From assembly GCA_016795485.1 (NCBI GenBank), contig JAEUHM010000027.1:62001-126000 (forward strand): a DNA stretch of 64,000 nucleotides. The letters run 5' to 3'. Below the pieces are notes generated by a model that was given only the letters and a program-made list of their open reading frames with translations, did not search any database and had not been told where the DNA came from. Shown one piece after another: positions 17,169 to 26,899 of this stretch. This DNA comes from Verrucomicrobiaceae bacterium. GTDB taxonomy: Bacteria > Verrucomicrobiota > Verrucomicrobiia > Verrucomicrobiales > Verrucomicrobiaceae. Numbering within the stretch: the stretch's first letter is position 1; each line of letters opens with the position of its first letter. A program made the position numbers and the translations under genes.

Positions 17169-20100
17169 ATGATCAAGCTCACAGCAGCCATCGTCCTCAG
17201 CCTGTCCAGCACGCTGACGTTTGCAGACACCTTCCGTGCCGGTGCCGTAGTCACGGACATCACGCCCAAGACCTTCCCGCGCATCATCGCTGGTGGCTTT
17301 CTGGAAGGGCGTGGGGAAAAAATCTTCTCCAAACTCAGCGCACGGTCCATCGTGCTGGATGATGGCAAAATACAGATCGCATTCTGCATCGTGGACACCT
17401 GCATGATGGAGCAGAAGCTCATCGACGAGGCCAAAGCGATGGCCTCGAAGCAATGCGGCATCCCCACGGACCGCATGATGGTCAGTGCTACGCACACCCA
17501 CAGCGCGCCCGCCGCCATGGGATGCCTCGGCACGCGGAAGGACACGGAGTATGCCAAGGTTCTCATCCCAAAGATCGCGGAGAGCATCGTAGCAGCCCAC
17601 AATCGCCTCCAGCCTGCCAAAATCGGCTGGGGCAGCATCGACGACTGGGAACACACGCACAACCGCCGCTGGATCAGACTCATCGGCAAGGAAGTGGTGG
17701 ACCCCTTCGGCCAGCCCACCGGCCGCGCCAACATGCACCCCGGCTACCTCAGCAAGGACGTCGTCGGTCCCAGCGGTCCCGTTGACCCTCAACTGAGTGT
17801 TATCTCCATCCGCACGCTGGAGGATAAGCCGCTCGCCGTGCTGGCCAACTACTCGCAGCACTACTTTGGCCAGAGTCCGATCTCTGCCGACTACTTCGGC
17901 ATCTTCAACAGCCTCATCGAAGAACGCCTAGGCGGCGGCATCTGCGCCATGTCCCAAGGCACGAGCGGCGACCAAATGTGGATGGACTACGGTGCTGAGA
18001 AGAAGAACATCGCCATCGAGAACTATGCCGCAGGTGTGGCCGACTATGCGATGAAAGCGCTCCAAGCCGTGAAGCATCAAGATCACGCCCAGCTCGGTAT
18101 GATCGAGAAGACGCTAGAACTCAAGTATCGCGTGCCAGATGAAAAACGCCTCGCCTGGGCAAGACCAATCGCTGCAAAGATCGAGAACGATCTGCCCAAG
18201 AACAAAGAAGAGGTCTATGCGAGAGAGGCGCTCATCCTCCACGAGCGCCAGAAGACCAGCGTGAAGCTGCAAGCGATACGGATAGGCGATTGCAGCATCG
18301 CTACTTTGCCGAACGAGGTGTATGCGATCACGGGGTTGAAGTTGCGGGAGGCATCGCCGTTCAAGGTTCATTTCAATATCGAACTCGCGAATGGTGCGGA
18401 GGGATACATCCCACCGCCCGAGCAGCATGATTTGGGCGGATACACGACTTGGCCCGCCAGGACTGCGGGGTTGGAAGTGGGTGCGGAACCAAAGATGGTG
18501 AGCGCATTGGTTGATGCAGCATCCACCCTCGCACCGGCCAAAGCTTTGAGTGTGGAGCGTGGAACTTACCGAACCATGATTGCTGCTACAAAACCCCTGT
18601 TGCATGAGCACTTGGATTCCCTCACTGGCGAGGCATCTGCACTGCAAGCCAGCGGCTCAGTGGCGCACGGCCTACCTGGGGTCGGCAGTGGAGATGGGTT
18701 TGGCCACAGAGAGTCGCTAAGTGGTTCTGCTTTCCGTGATTTGGCAATCAACCGAGCAATCCATCTCGCAGGCGGCCAACTCCAAACCTCCGACTTGAAA
18801 CTCGGAAGCCAGTCCTCCATCGCCCTCTGGTTCTGGCTTGGACACGAAAGCGGAGCTTCGGAGCGCAGTGGACACCTCATTGATGACTTGGGTGCCTCAT
18901 TAGTAGTTCATCAGGATGCAAATCATCATGTGCATCTAAAAGTAGCTTCGGCTTCAGCCGAATCAGGTGACGCTACGGGATCGGCTAAAGCAGAAGCTAC
19001 TTTGTTTGCCGACGACTGGCACTTCGTGGTTCTCATCCGTGATGGTGACCAACTCCGCGTCCACCTCGACGGCGGCGAAAAACCCATCCTCACCGCCAAG
19101 GCTGGCCCCAACACGAAGGACCTCATCTTTGGCAAAGGCCTGCAAGGCAAGTTGGACGAAATCACCGTCTGGGATCGCGCCATCGAGCCCAAGCTCATCT
19201 CCGATCTCTGGGCGGTCTCCAAGATCGGCGAGGAAAATGCCGCACGTGCCGAACGCCGCGCCAAGCGGAAGGCTGCACAAGCACAAGGCGCTTCCGCCAC
19301 CAACTGGTCGGCCTCCATTCGTTTCAAGAACAACCGGTCTAACACCGCCGGTCCCGTCACCGGTTATCTCATCTCACGCGGACCCAAGGGCGACCACCAA
19401 GCTCCGGGCGATCACCTTGGCATCGGTGGCACCTACAAGGATGCGTTCCCTGGCAAGCTCATCGTGTTCAACGGCAACGCGGCCAATCAAGTGCTGCTCG
19501 GCAAGACCGTCATCCAGCCGGGCACATGGAACACCGCCAAGATCGTGCGTGAAGGATTGCGCGTTAAGGCCTGGCTCAACGACCAGCTGGAGATCGACGC
19601 TGATCTTCCAGTGACCGCTCCAGAAGCGAAGGAGCTGTTCTTCGGCAAACGCTGCGATGATTTTGCTCCTTTGGATGGCGAGTTTGAAGTGCAGAGTGGT
19701 GCAGTCGTCTCGACTGCTTCCTCAACCCAGCAGGCGGGACGCCTGCACCACACTTTACAGGTTCCCGAACCCCTCTCACCCGAAGCGTCAATGGCCAAGC
19801 TTCATCTGCGTGTAGGCTTCACCGCATCACTTATCGCCGCCGAACCCGTGGTGCTCGATCCTGTAGCCTTTGATTGGGATGACGCTGACAACCTCTGGGT
19901 CATCGAGATGGCGGACTACCCGCTCGGCATGGATGGCAAGGGCAAGCCGGGCGGACGTCTGGTCATTCTCTCGGAGCCAGACAAAGCGGGCCGCTACCAG
20001 AAGCGCAAAGTGATCGTGGATGATCTTAACTTCCCGACTGGCGTCCTGACCTGGCGCGATGGTGCGCTCGTCACTGCCGCGCCCGACGTGTTGTTCATCA

Positions 20101-22358
20101 AACCGAACGGCGAGAAGAAGGTGCTGCTCACCGGCTTCTCTGAGGGCAATCAGCAGCTTCGTGTGAATGGTCTCCGCTGGGGCATGGATGGCTGGGTTTA
20201 CTGCGCGGGTGGAGCGCACACGGTGAACTACAACAAGACCACCAGCATCGAGAGCAAGCTTACTGGGCAGAAGATCGAACTCGGCGCGCGCGACTTCCGC
20301 TTCAAGCCCGACACAGGCGAGATTGATCCACAATCCGGCCCGTCACAGTTCGGTCGTGTGCGCGATGACTGGGGCCACTGGTTTGGTGTGCAAAACAGCA
20401 AGCCGTTGTGGCACTACATTCTGGAGGATCATGAACTGCGGGACACCAAGATCATCCCACCCGACCCCGTGAAGCTCATGTATCCGCTCAATCCCACCGT
20501 GTGGGCCACCAGCGAGCCTGAGAAGCGCTATCACAGCTTCGGACATGCTACTACCTACACCAGCGCCTGCGGCATCAACATCTATCGCGGCGGTACGCTG
20601 TTCAACGACGAATCGACCCACGCCTTTACCTGCGAGCCCTTCCACAATCTCGTGCAGCATCACATCCTCGAAGACGACGGCGTGAGCTTCAAAGCCCGAG
20701 TCGATCACGATGGCAAAACACATGACTTCTTCGCCAGTGAAGACCGCTGGTGTCGCCCCGTGATGGTTCGAGATGGCCCCGATGGCGCGCTTTACATCGC
20801 CGACATGTATCGCCTCATGATCGAACACCCCCAATGGCTGCCGAAGGAAGGGCAGGACGAGTTGCTGCCGCATTATCGGAAGGGTGACGACAAGGGGAGA
20901 ATCTACCGGATTTCCAGACAAACCCGGCTTTTGCATCTCACGCACGTTGAAACGGGCTGGCGGCGAGATCGGTCTCAGATGAAAGCGCTGTGGGACTCGT
21001 CCAACCCTTCTATTCTCCCATCGTTGGAGCTGAGCCTACAGTCGTCCTCGGGTATTGCTCGAGCACAAGCGGCCTGGACTCTTCACTTGCTCGACAGTCT
21101 CTCGACTGACCAAATCAAACGTCTCCTTACCGACCAGCATCCTAAGGTTCGCGAGCAAGCGATCCTCATCGCTGAAAACTACCCGAAACTGCAATCTGAT
21201 TTGTCGCCGCTGGCAAAAGACATCAATAGCAAGATTCGGCTCCAACTTGCGCTCTCCTGCAAGCTTCCGTTGCCCGAGCTGCTCAAAGACAGCGATCCCT
21301 ACATCCGCTGGGCCGCATCGGCGACCATTGGCCCCAAGCTGGACTCCTTGCCCGATGAAGCGCTGACGCTGGACCTGCTAGACCTAGCGCTCAGCCATGA
21401 GAACAAGGCTGTGGCGGCAAAGATCGCGAAGAAACATCTCAGTCAGCCAGCAGACCTTCAGCGTGTGTTGGAAGCACTCGATGAACGAGGCGGTTCGCTT
21501 GATCAACTTGGCCTCGCTCTTCCCGATGGCAATCATCCGCCTATCATCCTCGCGCTTCACAAGCCAACTCGCATACTTGGGATCAGCCTCCTCCTTAGCT
21601 TTATGAATATCGGAATCGTTGAATCCAACGAACTCAGACAAACCACTCAAATACTTGCCAAATACGGGGACGCTCAGGAGGTTTCTCAGTCATTGATGAC
21701 TAACTTCACCCAGCGCACACCTTCGGAGCGCGAGGCCATTCTCGATGCTATGACTTCAAACCAACGTCTCACACTTGCGCTGTTCAAGCTCGCCGAGCCG
21801 ACCGTGTTTGATTCCAATCGCCGGGCCCAGCTCACCTCCCATCCCAACAAAGCCATCCGGCAGGCGGCGGAGAAGTTCTTTGCCGCCACAGCCGTCAGTG
21901 CGCGCAAGGACGTGCTGGAGAAGTTCAAGGCCGCGTTCACGCTTCCGGGCGATGCGGCCAAGGGCAAACAAACATTCCTCACCGCTGGCTGCATCGCCTG
22001 TCATCAGCTCGATGGCGTGGGTATTCCGCTTGGGCCCGACCTTCGCACCGTGGTGCAGCACACCAACGAAAAGCTCTCCAACAGCATCCTTGATCCCAGT
22101 GCCATCATCGAGCCAGGATTCACCGCTTTTCACTGCACTCTCAACAACGGCGAGCAGCTCTACGGCATCATCGCCACCGAAACCAGCAGCAGCCTCACGC
22201 TCAAGATGGCCGGCAACCTCACCCGCTCTGTTCTGCGCGGTGAAATCAAGCAACTCCAATCCACAAAGACCAGCCTCATGCCGGACGGACTCGAAGCGCT
22301 GCTCACACCGCAGTCCTTGGCGGATCTGATGGCGTATTTGCGAGTAGCCAAGCCCTAG
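17169..22358 (+). CDS. Giant secreted fusion: ceramidase-like, LamG, DUF1080-like, PVC dehydrogenase, HEAT, heme domain
   Basis: A 1729-residue protein with a signal peptide ending TFA. Order: neutral/alkaline ceramidase-like domain (about 20-430; FRAGAVVTDITP and SATHTHSAP with metal His); LamG-like domain (about 510-675); DUF1080-like domain (about 710-840, ending GEFEVQSGAVV); PVC-type membrane-bound dehydrogenase beta-propeller (about 880-1250, AFDWDDADNLWVIEM); HEAT-like repeats (about 1270-1575); C-terminal heme domain with CIACHQ near 1607. It is probably periplasmic and oxidises or hydrolyses a complex substrate while passing electrons to heme; the substrate is unknown. Two REP-type palindrome pairs lie in frame (see repeats). 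It converges with and overlaps the next gene by 4 bp. Confidence 0.85.
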   Translation: MIKLTAAIVLSLSSTLTFADTFRAGAVVTDITPKTFPRIIAGGFLEGRGEKIFSKLSARSIVLDDGKIQIAFCIVDTCMMEQKLIDEAKAMASKQCGIPTDRMMVSATHTHSAPAAMGCLGTRKDTEYAKVLIPKIAESIVAAHNRLQPAKIGWGSIDDWEHTHNRRWIRLIGKEVVDPFGQPTGRANMHPGYLSKDVVGPSGPVDPQLSVISIRTLEDKPLAVLANYSQHYFGQSPISADYFGIFNSLIEERLGGGICAMSQGTSGDQMWMDYGAEKKNIAIENYAAGVADYAMKALQAVKHQDHAQLGMIEKTLELKYRVPDEKRLAWARPIAAKIENDLPKNKEEVYAREALILHERQKTSVKLQAIRIGDCSIATLPNEVYAITGLKLREASPFKVHFNIELANGAEGYIPPPEQHDLGGYTTWPARTAGLEVGAEPKMVSALVDAASTLAPAKALSVERGTYRTMIAATKPLLHEHLDSLTGEASALQASGSVAHGLPGVGSGDGFGHRESLSGSAFRDLAINRAIHLAGGQLQTSDLKLGSQSSIALWFWLGHESGASERSGHLIDDLGASLVVHQDANHHVHLKVASASAESGDATGSAKAEATLFADDWHFVVLIRDGDQLRVHLDGGEKPILTAKAGPNTKDLIFGKGLQGKLDEITVWDRAIEPKLISDLWAVSKIGEENAARAERRAKRKAAQAQGASATNWSASIRFKNNRSNTAGPVTGYLISRGPKGDHQAPGDHLGIGGTYKDAFPGKLIVFNGNAANQVLLGKTVIQPGTWNTAKIVREGLRVKAWLNDQLEIDADLPVTAPEAKELFFGKRCDDFAPLDGEFEVQSGAVVSTASSTQQAGRLHHTLQVPEPLSPEASMAKLHLRVGFTASLIAAEPVVLDPVAFDWDDADNLWVIEMADYPLGMDGKGKPGGRLVILSEPDKAGRYQKRKVIVDDLNFPTGVLTWRDGALVTAAPDVLFIKPNGEKKVLLTGFSEGNQQLRVNGLRWGMDGWVYCAGGAHTVNYNKTTSIESKLTGQKIELGARDFRFKPDTGEIDPQSGPSQFGRVRDDWGHWFGVQNSKPLWHYILEDHELRDTKIIPPDPVKLMYPLNPTVWATSEPEKRYHSFGHATTYTSACGINIYRGGTLFNDESTHAFTCEPFHNLVQHHILEDDGVSFKARVDHDGKTHDFFASEDRWCRPVMVRDGPDGALYIADMYRLMIEHPQWLPKEGQDELLPHYRKGDDKGRIYRISRQTRLLHLTHVETGWRRDRSQMKALWDSSNPSILPSLELSLQSSSGIARAQAAWTLHLLDSLSTDQIKRLLTDQHPKVREQAILIAENYPKLQSDLSPLAKDINSKIRLQLALSCKLPLPELLKDSDPYIRWAASATIGPKLDSLPDEALTLDLLDLALSHENKAVAAKIAKKHLSQPADLQRVLEALDERGGSLDQLGLALPDGNHPPIILALHKPTRILGISLLLSFMNIGIVESNELRQTTQILAKYGDAQEVSQSLMTNFTQRTPSEREAILDAMTSNQRLTLALFKLAEPTVFDSNRRAQLTSHPNKAIRQAAEKFFAATAVSARKDVLEKFKAAFTLPGDAAKGKQTFLTAGCIACHQLDGVGIPLGPDLRTVVQHTNEKLSNSILDPSAIIEPGFTAFHCTLNNGEQLYGIIATETSSSLTLKMAGNLTRSVLRGEIKQLQSTKTSLMPDGLEALLTPQSLADLMAYLRVAKP
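18938..19003. repeat. REP-like pair inside the giant dehydrogenase gene (LamG part)
   Basis: An outer inverted pair (AAAGTAGCTTC / GAAGCTACTTT) encloses the hairpin TTCGGCT-TC-AGCCGAA at 18947-18962. The head GTAGCTTCG equals that of the RAYT-linked REPs. It is translated in frame into an Ala/Ser/Glu-rich loop at about residues 590-612. Confidence 0.65.
19701..19746. repeat. REP-like palindrome doublet inside the giant dehydrogenase gene (linker)
   Basis: Two hairpins, GCAGTCG-TCT-CGACTGC (19701-19717) and GCAGGCG-GGA-CGCCTGC (19730-19746), each with a 7-bp stem and 3-nt loop, are framed by GTGGT on the left and ACCAC on the right. Such an inverted doublet resembles a BIME. It is translated in frame between the DUF1080-like and dehydrogenase domains, where a linker can tolerate it. 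Confidence 0.7.
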
Positions 22359-25300
22359 TTCTCCCAAACTCGGGCGCGGAAGAACTGGGGTTGATTGCCG
22401 ACAGGGAACTGTAGGTCAATAAGGTTGTTGCTTGAGGGTAAACCATCGTTTCCGGGCACGTCCCAGAGCTGCCAGTTGATGAGATCGGTTGAGGTCTCGA
22501 TCTGGAAGGATCGCCATGGTGGCAGATCGAAGCTAATCTGACCCTGACTTCCAATCGTGCTGCTTTGGAGGCCAAATAGGTGTCTTCCGTTCATTGGAAT
22601 CGTGCCTGTTAGGAACTCAGATTCATTCGTTTGACCATCGCTATCGGCATCTTGGTCACTCGCGCCTTCGGGACTGGTGTTGTTGCCAAAGTGTTGCGTT
22701 CGCCACTGCTCGTACGTCTGTCGTGAAGCGAGATCATTGATCCAGGAGCTGATGAGATCGATTCCGGACTGATCTAGCTCAGTGCTGCCAATAGGTGGCA
22801 TTCGGGTAAAGCCATTGGCGAGCGCGATGCGGCCATGGATGATGCTATGACCGACATCGCCGGGCACGAGGAGACGATTTAGTGGATCACTGCCACTTTG
22901 AGCGGCGAGTCCGTTAACGAGTCCAGTCTGGGCAAGCGTCCGATGTGCCCGTGCGTCCCATGAACCTGTGGTGCTGTGACAGCTTGAGCAGTTAACTGCC
23001 AAATAACTGCGCGCCCGAGCCTCCAGAGAATAGCTCGTCTCATCCGGGCGCACATGACGCGGCAGAATGTTTGGCGAGGTGGGGGTGTTAGAGAAGTAGC
23101 CCGCAAGGTGCAACAGGCTGATTTGATTGCCAGAGTGGCCATGAATCATTTCGCTGCGATTAAGCTGACGTGTGTCAAAACTCAGCGCATGACCTGCCTG
23201 GGACGTATGACATGCGAGACAATGCGCACGACTCGGGATGACATAGTGCTGCATCCGTGGCACGCCACCCTCAACTACCTCGATATCAAAGGCATCCCCA
23301 CTGTCAGGCACAAGCGTTGCATCCGTTTGCGATGGGTTCCAGCGGTAGCTCACGCCGTAAGCTCCTGTGCTGTTTTTAACAAGCACCCGCGTCTCGATCC
23401 GCTGACGAGTAGCAGGATTCCCGCGAGTGGTCTCTAAGTCGAAGTGTTTCACCCAGATCATTCCGTCAGGGTAAGTCCATGCACCTTCCGCGCTCCAAGT
23501 CATGTCCTGGGCATCTGGAATGATGAACCAGCGGCGCTTGATGGCATGATCACTCCAGAAGGAAAGGTTGGGCGTGTAGGGAAGCAGTCCAGGAGCAGGA
23601 GACAGGTCGGTCAGGTCAGCAAACAAACGTGTCTCGCTAAGTGTGAGCGGGTAATTGAGACTTCCCTGACCCGTCACGAGCCGGCGAATGCGTCCTTCAT
23701 TGATGTCCGCCATGAGCACGTCTCCATTAGATGGGTCTGAGTGGAAGGCCACTTGGCCGTTGTCGCCGGTGAGGCGCTGCACGTTAACTTGGCCACCGTT
23801 ACGTCTGAGTGACCAAATGTGGCCATCGACGTAGTCTCCAAAAATGTAGGCTCCGGTGAGATCCGGCAAGTTCGTGCCGCGATAGACCACGCCACCGGTC
23901 ACGCTGTTGCCAGAGAACTCACCATCACCGACGACATACTCATAAAGCGGATCGATGGAGGTGAAGCCTGGCAGTGCTTCGGCGGCATTGGGTCCAGGAA
24001 GTGTCCCTTCACGCCACGACCATCCAAAGTTGCCACCGTTAACCGCCAGATTGATCTCCTCACGTTGGAGTTGGCCCACATCACCCACCCAAATCTCTCC
24101 GGTGGGTGCATCAATGGAAAAGCGGAAAGGATTGCGCAAGCCAACACTAAAGAACTCCGTCCGCACAGATGTCGCGGGCAGATCAACACCATTGAACGTG
24201 ACCGTGGCACCTGCTATGACGAAGGGATTGCCAGCGGGTACGGAGTAGCGAGCTATGCCTGCATCTCTAGGCACGCTAGGGTGAACATTGGGCTCTGGGT
24301 TGCCAGGAAGCTTGTCCACGTCGATGCGTAACAGCGCGCAGTGGAAATCCAGGTCGATGCGTTGGCCATATCGGCGTGAGTCGAACTGCCCTCCCCCGTC
24401 TCCGAGTGAAATGTAGAGATAGTCATCCGCGCCAAAGTGCATGTCTGTGCCGAGGTGATAGCCATTGGGGTCGGCTTGCTGGATCAATACCAGTTCCGAT
24501 GCCGTGTCAGCAGCATTTGGATTGCCCAGTTGAGTCTCAAATCGTGAAATGCGGAAGTAGTTTGTGCCTCCACTGAGCACCGAATACCAAACGAAGAAGC
24601 GCCGATTAGCAGCGTGTTGCGGATGAAACGCCATACTCATCAAGCCACGATCGACCGTAGTTGCCAAGGTCTCGCCACGCGAAGTGCACAAAGCGGCCAA
24701 GTTGAGGAACAGTGCCGAGGTAGGAGCGGGAGCCGCAACGTTTGGGATCACCCGAATAGTGCCCGGACGCTCCACGACGAACAATCGCTGAGTATCGCCG
24801 GGCACTGATGCAAGGTTGATTGGCTGACTGAACCCGAGGGCTCCAAAGGCGGGCACGGTCGTGTAAGTCGATGTTGGCGGCGTAGAAGGCACATTCAGCA
24901 GGGTGTTCTCCACTCGCAAACTCGCGCTGAAATTGATACTGACCGCTACGGGTAAACTTGGGCCATACGGACTGCTCACGCGATACGTGAAACTGTCTGT
25001 CATTGGCGTTCCAGAAGTGTGCGTATAAAGCACTTCACCACCGGACAGCACAATAGCAGTTCCGTGGGCTGGCAGTTGCATCAGTTCGATGCCAGTGCCG
25101 CCTTGTTCATCATTCGCCAGCACATTGAGCCGCACCTTCTGCAAATGATGCATCGTTGCGCTGTCTGGCTGAAGCACAGGCGGTGGAAACACCGCGTTTG
25201 CACCAGCGGCAAAGCTATTGGTAACCTCAGTAGCCGAGAAAGCGTGGTTGTACAATCGCACTTCATCGTAAGCCACATGGGAGTTGGATAACACGTTCCA

Positions 25301-25993
25301 CTGACTGCGACCTAGCCAGTTATTGACGTCCTCAAGCTCGCTCAAATGGAAGTTCACGCTGCCCGAGGCCACAAGGGCACCATTTCGATACCACGCGACA
25401 TTCCCGCCGCTAATGGTGTCCTGAAAGGTGAACACATAGTGGTAAGTCGTGCCAGCGGTGGTGGCTAGGTTGGAGTCGAGATAAAGCGGTGTACCGTCAT
25501 TGATGCGCGAACCCTGGCGCTGAGTATTCAGATCAGTCTCGCGATTGATGAGCAATGCGATGCCATCACTCGTTTGTGAGCCAGGGGGAACTGCCGCCGT
25601 CGTTCCAGTCCATTCACCGGGTGCGCCCACACCATCGCCAGAGTGGTTCATGCGTCCGAAGTCAAACAGCGGCTGGTAGAAGCGCGCAGAAAGTGGGGCA
25701 GCCCATATCTCGACGGTGAGATTCGTCTTGGATGAAGCGATGCCGTTTGGAAGGTTCAAATAAGCTGCGATTCCGGGCTCTGCCGTGCCACTGGTGGTGT
25801 TTCCAGGCAAAGTGATGCGCGCACCGTCTAAAGCAGCGCCATTTCCACTCACAACGAGCGGTGTGGACGAGATGACGTCATTGTAGATCGTACCAGAGAC
25901 CGCGCTTCCAGCTGGGACATTGAACGACCAACGATTCACTAGGGCTGCATTGGCCGTGGTGAGCAATCCGAGAAGAAAAGCGAGGGATCTCAT
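22355..25993 (-). CDS. Secreted LamG, sugar-dehydrogenase propeller and cytochrome c protein
   Basis: A 1212-residue protein from ATG 25993 (signal peptide ending ANA). Order: LamG/concanavalin-like domain (about 20-280), cadherin-like or Ig-like stretch (about 290-380), GSDH-type beta-propeller (about 390-785, with SLGDGGGQFD and VGDVGQLQREE), then a C-terminal region with two heme-binding sites, CLACH (about 924) and CSSCH (about 1003), resembling SO2930-type diheme proteins, and a last domain with acidic DxDxDG-like repeats (DQDADSDGQTNE) that may bind calcium. It is probably a periplasmic quinoprotein-like dehydrogenase. The frame is open further upstream, but those codons look non-coding. 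Confidence 0.85.
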   Translation of the reverse strand: MRSLAFLLGLLTTANAALVNRWSFNVPAGSAVSGTIYNDVISSTPLVVSGNGAALDGARITLPGNTTSGTAEPGIAAYLNLPNGIASSKTNLTVEIWAAPLSARFYQPLFDFGRMNHSGDGVGAPGEWTGTTAAVPPGSQTSDGIALLINRETDLNTQRQGSRINDGTPLYLDSNLATTAGTTYHYVFTFQDTISGGNVAWYRNGALVASGSVNFHLSELEDVNNWLGRSQWNVLSNSHVAYDEVRLYNHAFSATEVTNSFAAGANAVFPPPVLQPDSATMHHLQKVRLNVLANDEQGGTGIELMQLPAHGTAIVLSGGEVLYTHTSGTPMTDSFTYRVSSPYGPSLPVAVSINFSASLRVENTLLNVPSTPPTSTYTTVPAFGALGFSQPINLASVPGDTQRLFVVERPGTIRVIPNVAAPAPTSALFLNLAALCTSRGETLATTVDRGLMSMAFHPQHAANRRFFVWYSVLSGGTNYFRISRFETQLGNPNAADTASELVLIQQADPNGYHLGTDMHFGADDYLYISLGDGGGQFDSRRYGQRIDLDFHCALLRIDVDKLPGNPEPNVHPSVPRDAGIARYSVPAGNPFVIAGATVTFNGVDLPATSVRTEFFSVGLRNPFRFSIDAPTGEIWVGDVGQLQREEINLAVNGGNFGWSWREGTLPGPNAAEALPGFTSIDPLYEYVVGDGEFSGNSVTGGVVYRGTNLPDLTGAYIFGDYVDGHIWSLRRNGGQVNVQRLTGDNGQVAFHSDPSNGDVLMADINEGRIRRLVTGQGSLNYPLTLSETRLFADLTDLSPAPGLLPYTPNLSFWSDHAIKRRWFIIPDAQDMTWSAEGAWTYPDGMIWVKHFDLETTRGNPATRQRIETRVLVKNSTGAYGVSYRWNPSQTDATLVPDSGDAFDIEVVEGGVPRMQHYVIPSRAHCLACHTSQAGHALSFDTRQLNRSEMIHGHSGNQISLLHLAGYFSNTPTSPNILPRHVRPDETSYSLEARARSYLAVNCSSCHSTTGSWDARAHRTLAQTGLVNGLAAQSGSDPLNRLLVPGDVGHSIIHGRIALANGFTRMPPIGSTELDQSGIDLISSWINDLASRQTYEQWRTQHFGNNTSPEGASDQDADSDGQTNESEFLTGTIPMNGRHLFGLQSSTIGSQGQISFDLPPWRSFQIETSTDLINWQLWDVPGNDGLPSSNNLIDLQFPVGNQPQFFRARVWEN

Positions 25994-26155
25994 GGAAGTT
26001 CTAGGGTTAACGTTGTCTTCCCGAAGACACTCACATGCACCGGCATCACGAGTAATCCATCGACATCGCAAGCGGGGCAAAAAAGGAAGGTTTGGGTTTT
26101 CATGGCACCCTGTTCTTCGATAGTGCAAGGTCACGGTTACAAACTGTTCCCAAAA

Positions 26156-26878
26156 ATGTCAGATTCGACTCCCGCCACCTTCAAGCCCACTCGCTGGAGC
26201 CTTGTGCTTCAAGCAAGGGGTGAAGGCGATGTCGCTAGGCGAGCTTTAGAGGATCTCTGCCAGGCCTACTGGTTTGCCCTCTACTCGTGGAGCCGCCGAT
26301 TTGGAGCCACTCCTCAAGACGCAGAAGACTACGTGCAGGGCTTTTTCGTGGAAGTGATGAAGAAGGGCATCTTCTCCAACGCAGACCAGGATCGTGGCAA
26401 ACTCCGCACCTTTCTCCTCACGGCGTTCCGTCGGCATGTGCACGATGTTCAACGCACTGAAACTCGCATCAAGCGAGGCGGAGGTCAGGTCATCTCGTTC
26501 GATGCCTTGGAGGCTGAGTCCTGGTATGAAGTGGAGCAAATCGACGGTGAGACGCCTGACGCAATGTTTGATCGCCAATGGGCTCTCACCGTACTGGACA
26601 ATGCTTTGGGGCGATTGGAAGAGCACGCCGCGAGTCGCGGTAAGCTCAAGGAGTTCAGTGTGATGCGCCCACACCTCACAGGTGAGGCCGATGGTGATAG
26701 CTATGAAGCGGCGGGACGTGAACTCGGCATGAATGCAAGTGCCTTCAAGGTAGCAGTGCATCGCCTCAGAAGCCGCTTCCGGGACGCGCTGCGGGCGGAA
26801 GTAGCCGAGACTCAGCCGGAGGGAGCTGATGTGGATCAAGAGATGAGCTACTTGATGGAAGTCTTGCGAGGGCGCTGA
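26156..26878 (+). CDS. ECF-type RNA polymerase sigma factor, PVC kinase-linked type
   Basis: A 240-residue protein from ATG 26156; the frame is also open from 26102. Sigma region 2 is recognised in the ALYSWSRRFGATPQDAEDYVQGFF stretch and in LRTFLLTAFRRHVHD, and region 4 in GMNASAFKVAVHRLRSRFR, the recognition helix. This long ECF type, with no anti-sigma gene beside it, is characteristic of Planctomycetes and Verrucomicrobia, where it is often next to a Ser/Thr kinase gene, as here (21 bp downstream). Control by phosphorylation is inferred from that context. Confidence 0.87.
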   Translation: MSDSTPATFKPTRWSLVLQARGEGDVARRALEDLCQAYWFALYSWSRRFGATPQDAEDYVQGFFVEVMKKGIFSNADQDRGKLRTFLLTAFRRHVHDVQRTETRIKRGGGQVISFDALEAESWYEVEQIDGETPDAMFDRQWALTVLDNALGRLEEHAASRGKLKEFSVMRPHLTGEADGDSYEAAGRELGMNASAFKVAVHRLRSRFRDALRAEVAETQPEGADVDQEMSYLMEVLRGR

Positions 26879-26899
26879 GTCAGGCTTTGTTGCTGGTGA

